This document shows, one piece after another, positions 45,069 to 55,865 of a stretch of 64,000 nucleotides of DNA (the first letter of the stretch is position 1; each line of letters starts with the position of its first letter). The position numbers and the translations under genes are program-made. Origin of the DNA: Nematostella vectensis (Eukaryota; Cnidaria; Anthozoa; Actiniaria; Edwardsiidae); contig NC_064048.1 of assembly GCF_932526225.1 (NCBI RefSeq), positions 10,796,688-10,860,687 on the forward strand, in the 5' to 3' direction. The notes beneath the pieces were generated by a model, which saw nothing but the letters and a program-made list of their open reading frames with translations, had not been told where the DNA came from and made no database searches.

Positions 45069-46152
45069 TTAACCCTATTCAGACCGGGAGGGGGCTTTTG
45101 AGTCCCCCAGCACCTTTGAGCTGTAATAATTTTTGAACAAGTAGGGCTAGAGCATTGAAATTTGATGACTTTTCCTAAAATTTATCTGGGATCAGTTTGG
45201 TGTAAACAAAATTTTGATATTTGTACCCTGGTAACCATAGTAACCAAGTTTTGAGACATAGGTTTAATAAAAACTAGGCAAAACGCTTTAAGTCGTTAAG
45301 ATCAACTATTAATACGACGTGCTCAACGTAAATCCATTTTATATAAACGTTTTATACCAAGTTTTGAACAAGCACAATAAAAATTTACATCTCTATTTTA
45401 GGGGTGGTGGTGTTTTTTTTTTTTGTCAATTTTTGATATTCTTGAAATAGTGCTTGTAGAAATAGCGAAAGACATTCATATCCACCTGAAATCATTAATA
45501 CAACTTGAAACGAAGATTAAATATTGTCAAAAAGCTTCAGATTTTGCCACCCAGTTTTTATTGATTAAAATAAATAACTTTCATTAAATCCAAGATGGCG
45601 GATGCTGATGTCACATAATTAGCTAGAATTCGCTGTTTTTTTAACTAACATCTAAATTTGTCAAAATCCTTTTTATATTCCTCTATTTTAAATAAAAAGT
45701 AGAAAAAAACATTTTTGGGAAAGATATTTAAATTATTACTTTAATTAAAGTCCAGTTGCAAACTTATGCTATATTAAAGGTATCATGCCAATCAATGACG
45801 TCACAGGTGTCATATATTGTTGTCATAGAAACAGTGTCACTAATAATATATGTCTACTGCAAGATTATCGAAAAAAGACATACAGAAATACACATCTAAC
45901 AAAAACAGAAATATTGCTCGTTACTGCTCACTTAAGTGACGTCATCGTGACGTCACAAAGACATTTTTTTAAGAATATCGGTCGCATTTTGAATACGTGG
46001 CAACACAATATATCATTTTGGTTCTCTTTGTCAGATAATGATTCTTTGAAAATTTGGTCATATTAGCTCTAATGGTTCAAAAGTTACGGACGGGGGGCCG
46101 AAAGAGGCCTGGTTAGAGGAAACCTCAAAAAGCCCGGTCTGAATAGGGTTAA
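45069..46152 (+). mobile_element. TTAA-flanked MITE (piggyBac-like), copy 1
   Basis: Both ends are TTAA followed by CCCTATTCAGACCGGG in inverted orientation (45069-45088 and 46133-46152). Exact TTAA flanks and a CCC terminus are the piggyBac hallmark. No transposase is present, so it is non-autonomous. The copy at 61319-62543 is the same family in the opposite orientation, sharing sequence along its whole length (for example ttatctgggatcagtttggt and cttggatttaatgaaagtta). The interior carries TGACGTCA sites near 45797 and 45940-45955. Confidence 0.88.
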
Positions 46153-46224
46153 CAGCTCTGTAAGCATCTCATGTCTCAGGACCGCAGTAGGCACCCACCC
46201 CTCCATTTTAGACACAATGGCACA

Positions 46225-46586
46225 CTACGTCTTCGCTTAGCTCTCCATATCCGCTCACTTCGCTTAGCTCTCCATATTCGCTCACTTCGCTTAACTCTCC
46301 ATATCCGCTCACTTCGCTTAGCTCTCCATATCCGCTCACTTCGCTTAGCTCTCCATATCCGCTCACTTCGCTTAGCTCTCCATATCCGCTCACTTCGCTT
46401 AGCTCTCCATATCCCCTCACTTCGCTTAGCTCTCCATATCCCCTCACTTCGCTTAGCTCTCCATATCCGCTCACTTCGCTTAGCTCTCCATATCCGCTCA
46501 CTTCGCTTAACTCTCCATATCCGCTCACTTCGCTTAACTCTCCATATCCCCTCACTTCGCTTAGCTCTCCATATCCGCTCACTTCC
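46225..46586. repeat. 27 bp minisatellite, about 13 copies
   Basis: Units of ctccatatccgctcacttcg with cttagct. It ends about 25 nt beyond the AEBP2-like stop codon, so it probably lies in that gene's 3' UTR. Confidence 0.93.
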
Positions 46587-46610
46587 TAAGTGAAAAAAGG
46601 ACGGTAGTCT

Positions 46611-49600
46611 TCATTTTCTGTGGGATTTTCTATGGGAGAGTCGTCTATAAAAGGCGGGGTCTAGGTCAGACACCACGTGATTGGGTAAGGACGAAATTGA
46701 CACTGAGCGGCACTTGTTTTCATCAAGCTCCTTGACACAAACCCATTCATCTTGTAATCTGAAAAATCACAAAATAGTATTTAATGTGCACAAGGAAACT
46801 TTTAAAATCGGTGCTATATTCTCTAACGATTGATTAAAAAAATAACATAAGGCAGCAGGGGTGGATACAGGGGGGTAAATTAAGTGGAAATCCATGCTCC
46901 TTTTGGAGTCATTTTGATTGGAAAAAATGAATGTCTGAGGGATGGGAGGTACTGTCCATTTTACTTCGCCTGCTTGGCTTTGCTTACGCCAAAAAGTCAA
47001 TTCAGCGTGAAGTATTGTTAGATCTATGTAGCGACCTGACAAGAACCAATTGATCAGTTATAAGCCGTCTATCTGGACAATTTAAGAGTAAGTACGCAGC
47101 TGCTTTGTCTCCTATTATCTTTGTTCTACAAAGGAGTTCTTTTGTGTCTATTCTTCTAGTTCTTTGTGTCGAGGTGCGAATATTTTTCATTTGCCCAATC
47201 AAATTGCAGCTTGTAAGAGCTGCATACTAACCCCAATTTGAGGCAGGCTCATCCTAAGTATTTTCATTGAGGGAGGGGGGTCTGTCATTCTGCTACATGA
47301 AACTTTTTTCAGATTCCCAGATCATGGATTTGGAGTCAGAGTAACAGGGACCCTTGGCACAAAGCACATAGGCTTGATCAACAACCTTTTTGAAGGGCAT
47401 TAGCTTCATGCAACTAAGAAGGCAGTTTCACCCCTGATTCGGCTAGACCGTGGCTGGACCATGGCTGGCTCTCTGCAAGGTCAAATAACCACCTACTGCC
47501 GATTGCCCCACCCCCCCCCCCCCTTAAAAAATAAGTAATATGTGGGATACTTACATATCTTCAGGAAGCCATCGTAGTAAAACTTCTACCTTTTCCGTCT
47601 TATCAAGGGTCCTTCTTCCCATAACCTGTCAAGAGTGTTGAAAGATGAATAATAATGTTTATTTACGCTATTATAATGTTTATTTACCATTATTGTAATG
47701 TTTATTTACCACTATTTGTAATGTTCATTTACCACTATTGTAATGTTTATTTACCACTATTGTAATGTTTATTTAACACTTGTGTAATGTTTATTGACCA
47801 CTATTTTAATGTTTATTTACCACTATTTGTAATGTTTATTGACCACTGTTGTAATTTTTATCTACTTCATTATTGTAGTTTAAAAGTAGATAACAGCGAG
47901 ATTCAGTGCCCTGAAATTGACAATATTTTGAAAACAGCATTTTGAAAACCCTTGAATGTGAAAAAAGGAAAAATATGTACTAATATTCTGTTTAACAGAC
48001 TACAGTAACATAAAACATATTCATATTAAGGCAAGCCCAGGAAAGCTCATTTACTGTCTGTTAATTATCCTTAGAAAGATCAGACTGTTTCACTGGTGCA
48101 GGGCTTACCTTGCTGTAAAGAGTGAGTTTTGATCCATTTATACCCACGCGGCAATGGGACTCAGGCATCATCTTTGGCAGAGACTTCTTTATACTTTCCA
48201 TACTTTTGGTATCTATAAAATCTTCTTTGACTTAAAATAAAGTACAATATGGACTTTAAATGATTGCGTAAGATTAGACAGGTTACAACGCTTCCAGTAA
48301 CCACAGAAACGTTAGCAAAAAACGAGTTTGGAGTTTGAAAGTTTTTTGACAGGAGCATGTGTCTAACTGGGGAGCGCAGTAATGTAAACACTTAATTAAA
48401 CTCTTCTAAATTTCACAAAAATGGTGAAATATGGGGGAATCCCACTTCACTCCATTAAGAGTTTACAAAGAATTTTCAAAATACTATCTCAGACACCAAC
48501 CTCCTTTAAACTTGATAATTTAAAAACAAAATTTAAACCCCCCCAAGAATTTTTGTGTGCATCCCATGATGTCTGAGCCACAAAATGCACAAAATCCCAG
48601 CTAAACTCAAATCAATTCCAGAAATACTGTACGCTGAGGGCATATAGACTGCTATAGATTTTGTTATAAAAAAGTGTGTTTTTATCTATTTGATTAATTA
48701 GATGTATATGATTTCACACCTAAACTCACTACTGACCTGCAACTGGAGGTCTGTGTCTCCTCTGCACAACTTTCATCTTTTTTTTCCTCCCCGCCTTGTG
48801 TGGAGAGTGTTTGTTCTCCCCTCGTGGCCTCTTTGGGACCTTAGGTTCATTGAAATGCTGAGAGACGTGGCGGGAGAGACCCTCACAAGATGCAAAGGAC
48901 AAACTACAGCCGCCAATAACACACTTCCAGGGTTTATCCCCTGTGTGAGAGTTCATATGCTTTGAAAGCCAAGAATGTGAACAGCTAGGTTTATTGAAAA
49001 CCTTACATCCTTGCCAAAGACACACATAGACATCTTGCGTAACCATCGGCTCAACGTGAGATTGATGGACATGTTCCGAGAGATCTGATGTGCATGAGAT
49101 GTGCGCTGTACATTCATTCCATTTACAAAGGCTTGGCTCTCTGGTACTATTTTTACTGGTCTTAGAACACTCAGAAGTCTCACTTTTTGATCTGTTTGGA
49201 GAAGATTAATATCATTCAGTGGCAAGGATAACAAAAAGGCAAAATAATAAACTCAAAAAAATATTTTGGTTGTTGTAAAATCTTATGCCTGGTGCACACT
49301 AGTGACATAACAACATGGACGTGCGCACTCTTATCTTCGTATGTTCAAGTGTAAATGGTTTGACAGTTTGACATAAGCCAGATATAATGACATGGACATA
49401 ATAACACAAGAAAAAGCATGTTTTCTTTTATGTCATCATGTCCATGTCATTATGACAGGCTAAACAGAGTGTTATGTCATCATGTCCATGTCATTATGAC
49501 GGGCTAAACAGAGTGTTATGTCGTTATGTCATTATGACGGGCTAAACAGAGTGTTATGTTGTTATGTCATTATGACGGGCTAAACAGAGTGTTATGTCGT

Positions 49601-50208
49601 TATGTCATTATGACGGGCTAAACAGAGTGTTATGTCGTTATTTCATTATGACGGGCTAAACAGAGTGTTATGTCGTTATGTCACTAGTATGCACCAGGCT
49701 TTACTAGGGATAAATTCCAAGGAGCATCTGACGTAACATATTATTTGGTTTGAGCATGTGTTCTAACTAATAGTACCCCTGGGTACAGATTAGAGATAGA
49801 GCACGCGTTTTATAGTTATAAAGAACAACAACTAAATAATATCAACAAGTTAAACAATATGTGAAGGAAACTGTACGCGGCCACACAACAACAACCGTTA
49901 TTTTATTTAGACATATTCCTCCTTAATACTTACCCAAAAGTATCGTGGGTATCTAAATTAAACTCAGAGCTAGGCTGTTGCTTCTTTTCCACGAAAGATC
50001 TCAAGAAACCAGTTTTTAGCTGCGGTGAGTCCGAACGAATTAAATTAGAACTTTGTTCATTATTTGAAACGATTTTACGAGGATTTTCATCCTTCGCTTG
50101 TCCATTAGTTAGTTCATCACAGCTAGAGCTCCCTTCTGTTTTAATGTTGTTGTCTATCGTTGTTTCTGAGTCTGCTTTCTTTCCCAAAATTTCTGACGCG
50201 GCCGCCAT
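46611..50208 (-). CDS. AEBP2: AEBP2 homologue, PRC2-associated zinc-finger protein (5 exons)
   Basis: Exons on the minus strand: 49934-50208, 48737-49191, 48109-48230, 47555-47625, 46611-46758. All have AG/GT borders and consistent phases; the sum is 1071 nt, 356 residues. The start is the ATG in aaaATGGCGG. Exon 1 is low-complexity and acidic/polar. Exon 2 has three C2H2 fingers: C114/C119/H132/H137, C149/C154/H170/H174 and C182/C187/H200/H204, including YVCLWQGCKVFNK and HTGDKPWKCVIGGCSLSFAS. A basic stretch (KAGRKKKMKVVQRRHR) follows. The C-terminal part (DFIDTKSMESIKKSL, VMGRR, VLLRWLPEDILQDEW, LDPAFYRR) matches the conserved AEBP2/Jing tail. In flies and vertebrates AEBP2 is a nuclear cofactor of Polycomb repressive complex 2 that helps place H3K27 methylation; I infer the same here. 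It is shorter than the vertebrate long form (about 500 residues), mostly at the N-terminus. Confidence 0.9.
47655..47875. repeat. 22-23 bp minisatellite, about 10 copies (AEBP2 intron 3)
   Basis: Units of gtaatgtttatttaccacta with tt. It lies within the intron between exons 3 and 4. Confidence 0.9.
49287..49700. mobile_element. MITE with internal tandem repeats (AEBP2 intron 1)
   Basis: Left gcctggtgcacactagtgac with ataac is complementary to right gttatgtcactagtatgcac with caggc (one mismatch). The interior holds about six copies of a 38-42 bp unit (cattatgacgggctaaacag, then agtgttatgtc) that reuse the terminal gttatgtc word. This suggests the end sequence was tandemly amplified, as in fold-back elements. 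Confidence 0.82.
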
Positions 50209-51356
50209 TTTGTTCAAAGAGTATTTTCAGAAAGTCACGTGACCAGATTTGTCCAACCACAAAACATTGCACATTTTTCCAAACTCATTCTAATAATGAT
50301 AATAGCCTTTAAAAGTAAAAACGAAAATAGATTGCTATTTTGGAAGCGACACCATAAAAGCGTTCTTTTTTCACCAAAACAAATGAATAGTATTTTTTTA
50401 TACACAGATCACAAAGACAATGCTATCCCGTATATGGGCATCAATGCCAAATATGGCCTCATGGTTTAATCACCGCGTGGTTGTCCGCCATTTTGACTTT
50501 GTGCTGAAAGCGAGTCGTGCTGAGAAGTTTGTCGCTTTTTCTCGCTGTAAAACGTACTGTTTCAAGTATTTTTCGACGAATCTCCCCAAGGACAGAGCGA
50601 TAAGGAATTCAGGCAAAGTATGCGGCGTTTAGTGTAGAGTTTTAGTTTAAACTTTTATACTATTTCGCGGCTGTAATTTCTTTTGTTCTGTCTTGGGCAT
50701 TTTGGCGTCCTCGAGAATTCACAATGTCAAATCTTTTATTCTTCATTACAAACTCTATAGTATGAATGACAAATGTTTCAAATCGACAGGAGACTTGAGA
50801 AGATCCTCTTTTTTAATGATCTGATATTAATAGAGTTGAATCCGTATATTTTATCAGATGGGAGATTTTGGATTTCTAACTTCTTTCTCATCTTTTATGT
50901 TTTAGGGAGTGGCGTAACAAGTTTTCATTTCACTACAATTTTAACGCCATTCGAGTGAATATTTTTAGTTTCTTATTCAAGTATTGGTATTCTTCAATAT
51001 GATTTTGGATATTTTTTGCACAGGTCTGAAATACGATACTGAACTTTTTGCTCTGATAATAAAATTTGTCAAAGAGATGGGTGGTGAAATTCCTTTAGGT
51101 TATATTTTATTCCCTTATTAACTTCATGCGATTTTGTACTATGCAGCTTCCTTGCGGCGTGCTACAGCGGCAGCAGCAGCGTGTGCGAAGGATCCACCTT
51201 AGCAACCAGGAAGCGCAGCGGCAGTTCGATATTGAGAAAGCGCAGCAGTATACGCAGAACATTACCAAGCGTCCTAGACACAGCGCAGGCGCATTTAACA
51301 GCATAGACATAAGCAATTTGCTCAGAACTTGAATTAGACTGATAACGTAACTAGCC
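50209..51356. promoter_or_regulatory. Shared upstream region of AEBP2 (-) and ZC3H10 (+)
   Basis: The two start codons face away from each other across 1.15 kb, so a bidirectional promoter is possible. A reading frame at 51126-51332 (ending NITKRPRHSAGAFNSIDISN, then LLRT) is in frame with ZC3H10 but stops 24 nt before its ATG. It may be an upstream ORF within the 5' leader or a decoy. A possible acceptor (tttttgcacag) lies near 51024. No TATA box is apparent. Confidence 0.45.
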
Positions 51357-52286
51357 ATGTCTGATAGCGGTGCTTTAAAAGAAGAACAGCAAACTCCGAG
51401 TGATACCAATAACAACACTAACGGGTCTAGTGACAGTGGTGGTGGTGGTGCTGATGAAAACAACATTTGTCGGGATTACCAGAGGGGCGTATGCAACCGA
51501 GGTGGCAAGTGCAAATTCCGACACCCAGAGGGGATGGGGATAGAGCTCCAGAGCCCTCCCATGATCTGTCGGGATTACCAGAATGGCAAGTGCAATCGTT
51601 CAACCTGCAAGTATATGCACATTAGCAATGATGACGAGAAGGTGTACCTACGCACCGGGGTGCTGCCCCCAAGGGCGCGGTTCTCAGCCGCCCCCATGCC
51701 TCCTGCACCCATGATGCGACCTGCTATGAGCTATCCCCACTTTGGTCACCCGACTAGAGCAGGCCGCTCCGATCCCATCTGCAAGGATTTCCTGAATAAC
51801 AAGTGCTCAAGGGGGAACCTGTGCAAGTTTCGCCACGCCTTTGAAGATGACAAAGGCTACGGAGGAGGCTATGGTGGTCCCATGGACGACTTCAGTCGTA
51901 AGCGCCGACGTGATTCATCAGGGGAAGGAGGGGACTACCTCCAACTTAAAGATGAAAATGAGAGGCTTCATCGCCAAGTAGCTGATCTCCAAAAACAGAT
52001 TTCTGATTTGAAGGCAACCAATGAGGTCCTTCTAGAGCAAAATGCACGCTACCGGAACCAGGCCAACTCGGCAAGCAGTAGTTACTACAGTGGCTCCAAG
52101 TCTCCAGCCTCCTCAAGCTACCCTCCACGAGATACCAGCTACAACAGTGGCACATACTCCAGCAGCGGCGGGGGCGGCGGCAGCAGCAGCTCATATGGCG
52201 CTGGGGTTGGTGCTTATAACGCTAACGCTTATAACAGCGGATCCGCAAGCTATACATCTGGCACTGGTTACACTAAGTTTGAGTAG
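51357..52286 (+). CDS. ZC3H10: ZC3H10-type CCCH zinc-finger RNA-binding protein
   Basis: A single-exon frame of 309 residues. Three CCCH fingers occur in the ZC3H10 arrangement: two close together (C38, C46, C52, H56, in CRDYQRGVCNRGGKCKFRHP; and C71, C79, C84, H88, in CRDYQNGKCNRSTCKYMH), then a Pro/Met-rich linker, and a third at C142, C150, C156, H160 (CKDFLNNKCSRGNLCKFRH). After a short basic patch (SRKRRRDS) comes a leucine-zipper-like coiled coil at about residues 195-235 (ENERLHRQVADLQKQISDLK). The tail is Ser/Gly/Tyr-rich and probably disordered. In mammals ZC3H10 is an RNA-binding protein tied to microRNA processing and mitochondrial regulation; the role here is inferred. Start: the first ATG of the frame after an in-frame stop. 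It is head-to-head with the AEBP2 homologue. Confidence 0.92.
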   Translation: MSDSGALKEEQQTPSDTNNNTNGSSDSGGGGADENNICRDYQRGVCNRGGKCKFRHPEGMGIELQSPPMICRDYQNGKCNRSTCKYMHISNDDEKVYLRTGVLPPRARFSAAPMPPAPMMRPAMSYPHFGHPTRAGRSDPICKDFLNNKCSRGNLCKFRHAFEDDKGYGGGYGGPMDDFSRKRRRDSSGEGGDYLQLKDENERLHRQVADLQKQISDLKATNEVLLEQNARYRNQANSASSSYYSGSKSPASSSYPPRDTSYNSGTYSSSGGGGGSSSSYGAGVGAYNANAYNSGSASYTSGTGYTKFE

Positions 52287-54430
52287 GAACTTTTCAAGTT
52301 TAACAGGCTTTTTCCACATGAAGTTCACTAGAGCATATGTCAGTTCCAAAAGACTTCATGGTTACTGTGACTTTGAGTACTCTGAAAACTCTCGCCAAAT
52401 TTTTAAGATTCCCAAAATACAAAGATTGATTAGAATTCTGTCAATCAAGTTTTGATTTTTGCCAGAATATGTTTTGCACCTTCATTTTGGTCAATGTATT
52501 GCAGGGCGATAGATTGGTTGGAAGCCATCAAATTGTTGACCAATGAAAACAGTTCAAAGCTTTTGGCTGACAGCAGCCTAAAAGCATTTTGTGATTTAGA
52601 ATTTATATGGGCGAGCTTGCAGAACTTTCCAGATTCTCAGTAATGTTGATGTTGAAAACTTTGATAATTTGTACAAAATGTCATTCTCCATGCATTATTT
52701 TATACTCTTATAACAGCTGAATGAAGCTGTGATTCCAAGTCTTTATGGACTTAGAATATTTTTTTCATCAAAGGCCATGATAGACATATGAGGCTTGCAT
52801 CCCAGGACTTCTCTTTCTATGTATTTTTGTTTTCTAAGGACTTCTGCATATGGGTTGTACACTATATCAAAGGGAACTGCCTTTACTGACTGCATTTTTA
52901 ATACAGCATGTATATGTCAGTCTGTCCATAAATAACATTGATGGCTTGAATTGAACAGATATCATAATTTTATTCCTATAAATCCTTCCAGGATCCTATC
53001 TATAACAAGTGGATTCGTGTCTCGTTGATTTGCTTAAGTACTCAGAACTCAAGAAAGCAAAGTATATTAGTTTGATAGATGTATGTTTTGTAATGTCTGC
53101 CCATTAAGTTTTGGCTTCATTGTAACACATTATAATATTGTGACACATGAACTTACCTATAAAAATGAGATTCTCTGTTTTCTTTTGTTCTTGATCAGAT
53201 ATGGTTTGGTATAAAATTGTTGGTTTTTCTCCTAGGCCAAACAGGTTATTTTGGTATAAATTTGTTGGTTTTTCTCCTGGGCCTAATATGTTGTTTTGGT
53301 ATAAAATTGTTGGCTTCTTCCTGGGCCAAACAGGTTATTTTGGTATAAAATTGTTGGTTTTTCTCCTGGGCCAAATATGTTTTGGTATATAAAATTGTTA
53401 GCTTTTTTCCTGGGTCAAATATGTTATTTTGGTATGAAATTGTTGGCTTTTGTCCTGGGACAAATATGTTATGTGGGTATAAAATTGCTGGCTTTCGACC
53501 TGGGACGAATATGTTGTTTGGGTATAAAATTGCTGGCTTTTGTCCTGGGACAAACATGTTGTTTTGGTATAAAATTGTTGACTTATTGGTGACTGATTTT
53601 CTTTCTATAAAATATCGTTAATAAGGTATCGTTAAATAGTTCAATCATGGGTGGTTATTCTTGCAAGTAAGCCGATGAGTCTATTTTTCCACAGCAATGT
53701 CCAGTCCAGAACTATAACTATGATTGCAAACCATTACCCAAGAAATAAAACAAAGATGATTGCTACATTATTTTAAACCAAGGCAAACACAGCCACAGAG
53801 GAGACACAGGGATTCTTTAGAAATCAGTGGGCTTCAGTGAATACTGCAGTGTACTTACATGCAGAAGCTATTGTTAGAGAGAAGCAGGAAATCATAAATT
53901 CTGTATAGATCCGTAATCTTTTCAGTAGCTATTATCGTGGCCACCACTTAGACCAAAATAGCTTACTGGGTATGTAACGGCATGCAGCTCGGGGTGGGCA
54001 CACGGGTTGTGTCCCTTCCACTCAACCATCAAAAAGTAGTCTTTTTTTAAATATACTTACTTTACATAATATCTATACTGCACATCACCCTTACAGCTAA
54101 TTAGATTGTTTGTTATGGTTTTCAGACTTTAGCTTTCCTTTTCTTGACATACAATGCCTTTAATTAAATAATTTCTTTTGTTTAATAAAATAAAGTCTAC
54201 AAACAATTTGTTTTGGTTCTATTTCTCTTATAAAAAAAAAAACAGAGAAACCATGAAACAAAGGGTTAATGATCAGATCTTGGAGCCCACGTCTTTTTGC
54301 AGCATTTTTTTCCAATCGGCATTTGTTTTTTTTCTTTTCTCGTCCTATATCTCTTAATAATATAGAATTTCATACGTTGTGTTTCATTCTTTTTGACCTT
54401 CGAATAAATTGAAATTATAATTCAATAAAC
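52287..54430 (+). other. Probable 3' UTR and downstream flank of ZC3H10
   Basis: AT-rich with no exon recognised. Candidate polyadenylation words (aataaaataaag near 54185, aataaac near 54425) lie far downstream, so the true transcript end is uncertain. It includes the array at 53200-53590. Confidence 0.4.
53200..53590. repeat. About 44 bp minisatellite, about 9 copies
   Basis: Units of ttttggtataaaattgttgg, then cttt.tcctgggccaaatatg. Divergence is moderate. The open frames through it on both strands are repeat by-products. Confidence 0.9.
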
Positions 54431-54841
54431 TCACTAGGTATAAGGATTATACATGGTAAGACTTTCTAGCCAAACGAGTCTTCGCTATCAAGCTCTTACC
54501 TTGCATATCGAGTCAGATAAAATAGCAAAAAAAAGAGAAGCTTCTTTGAAATCTCCCACATTTGTTAGAATGTTTTTTAAGGTTCTGTTGAAATATTCCA
54601 CAAAACTAGGACATCTTTAGGGGGTAAGCACTTATATAGATCCCATCTCCTGAATTTTAATCGATGGTTGGTATCTCTGCCTATATGTGAACACAAAGAG
54701 GAAACAACCATTTTAGTTGTTTCCTCATTCACATTATATTTTATTTTGGAGATGTCCATCAAATTAATTATGAAAGATTTATCTATTTATATACAATATA
54801 ATGTTACAGTTTATATATTGATCGATTAAACATTTTTATCT

Positions 54842-54886
54842 ATTTATTTGTTGTTTTATTAAGTCTTAATAAAACAACAAATAAAT
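54842..54886. repeat. Near-perfect 45 bp palindrome
   Basis: 22 nt arms (atttatttgttgttttatta with ag, and its complement) flank a single T at 54864. It can form a hairpin or cruciform. A second hairpin with 14 nt arms lies at 55009-55042 (gttttatttcagaa / ttctgaaataaaac). Confidence 0.9.
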
Positions 54887-55099
54887 GAAAGTTATTTCAA
54901 GTTTGTGACTTCTGTTGTACAAGTAAACTTTTTGGTAATTTTTTCTAAAATGATTGCAAAGGGCATTATAGCATTCATCATTAAAAAACCTTCAGCATGA
55001 GCACTTTTGTTTTATTTCAGAATGTAATTTCTGAAATAAAACCATTGGCGCTTGGAGTCAGCATGCTCACATAATAGCCAGAAACGTTTGGCTTGAGTC

Positions 55100-55865
55100 T
55101 TCCCCTAAAAAGGTCATATCACTTCCCCAAATGTGATGTCGTCCGGAACAGAATAGGGCCCACTCTATCCAAGAGACTGGAGACCCTGCAGAGCAGACGA
55201 GCAGTGAAGCTAGTGACGCGTGGACGAGAGCAAGATCCAAGCAACTGCGATGGATGTCACTGACCGACAGGCGTAAAATGCATGTCTTGGTAATCACATA
55301 CAAATCTCTCAACAAAAATATCAAGAGAACTAGATATGTTCAATGTGATAAATCGCATTATCTTTACAGCTTTTTCCCTAGAACCATTAGAGACTGAAAT
55401 TTTTTACCTAGTCATATTCAGATCATTCAGAATACCCCATCTATTTTATCTTTTAATGAACACTGCACCGCAACCAATAGACATGAATGGTTTAATTTAT
55501 TATTATTATTTTATTTATTATTATCATTATAATTAATTATTTATTTACTTTTAACAGCGCAGATCTTTTTAAATATTCTATGTATATATGTAATGTTTAC
55601 GTATTATTTATATATTTTTGTTATACCAACTCGATGAAAGTAGATGTAGATAAACGTAGACAGCTATGCCACAAAAGGTGAGAGCAACACCGTCTAGCTC
55701 TCCCCAAAACTCGAACTGAATTTTATAAAAAAAAAACTGAGGTTGATGGAGCCAAATTGTTTAATAATTTGCCTGCAGGGATGATCACTTCTAGATCTCT
55801 TAGGTCATTTAAAGACCAAGCAAAAAAAAAAATACACTTTTCAAAGAATAGTTACAGTAGTGGGG
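55100..55865 (+). mobile_element. Degraded LINE remnant (reverse transcriptase tail)
   Basis: Conceptual pieces on the + strand: RIGPTLSKRLETLQSRRAVK, QLRWMSLTDRRKMHVLVITY with KSLN, and, after an AT-rich interruption, LPKTRTEFYKKKTEVDGAKL, FNNLPAGMITSRSLRSFKDQ. These match the typical non-LTR RT C-terminal pattern (L.RLQ.RAA, W..L..RR....L.YK.LN, G...WN.LP....SL..FK). The frame is broken several times, so the copy is dead and older than that at 17605. Confidence 0.75.

Noticed and set aside
46171-46593. Overlapping frames on both strands (LRLALHIRS and GYGELSEVS repeats)
   Set aside because: 27 bp satellite open on both strands; it lies in the likely 3' UTR of AEBP2.
51946-52455. Alternative frames within ZC3H10
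   Set aside because: Shadows of the GC-rich Ser/Gly-coding tail.
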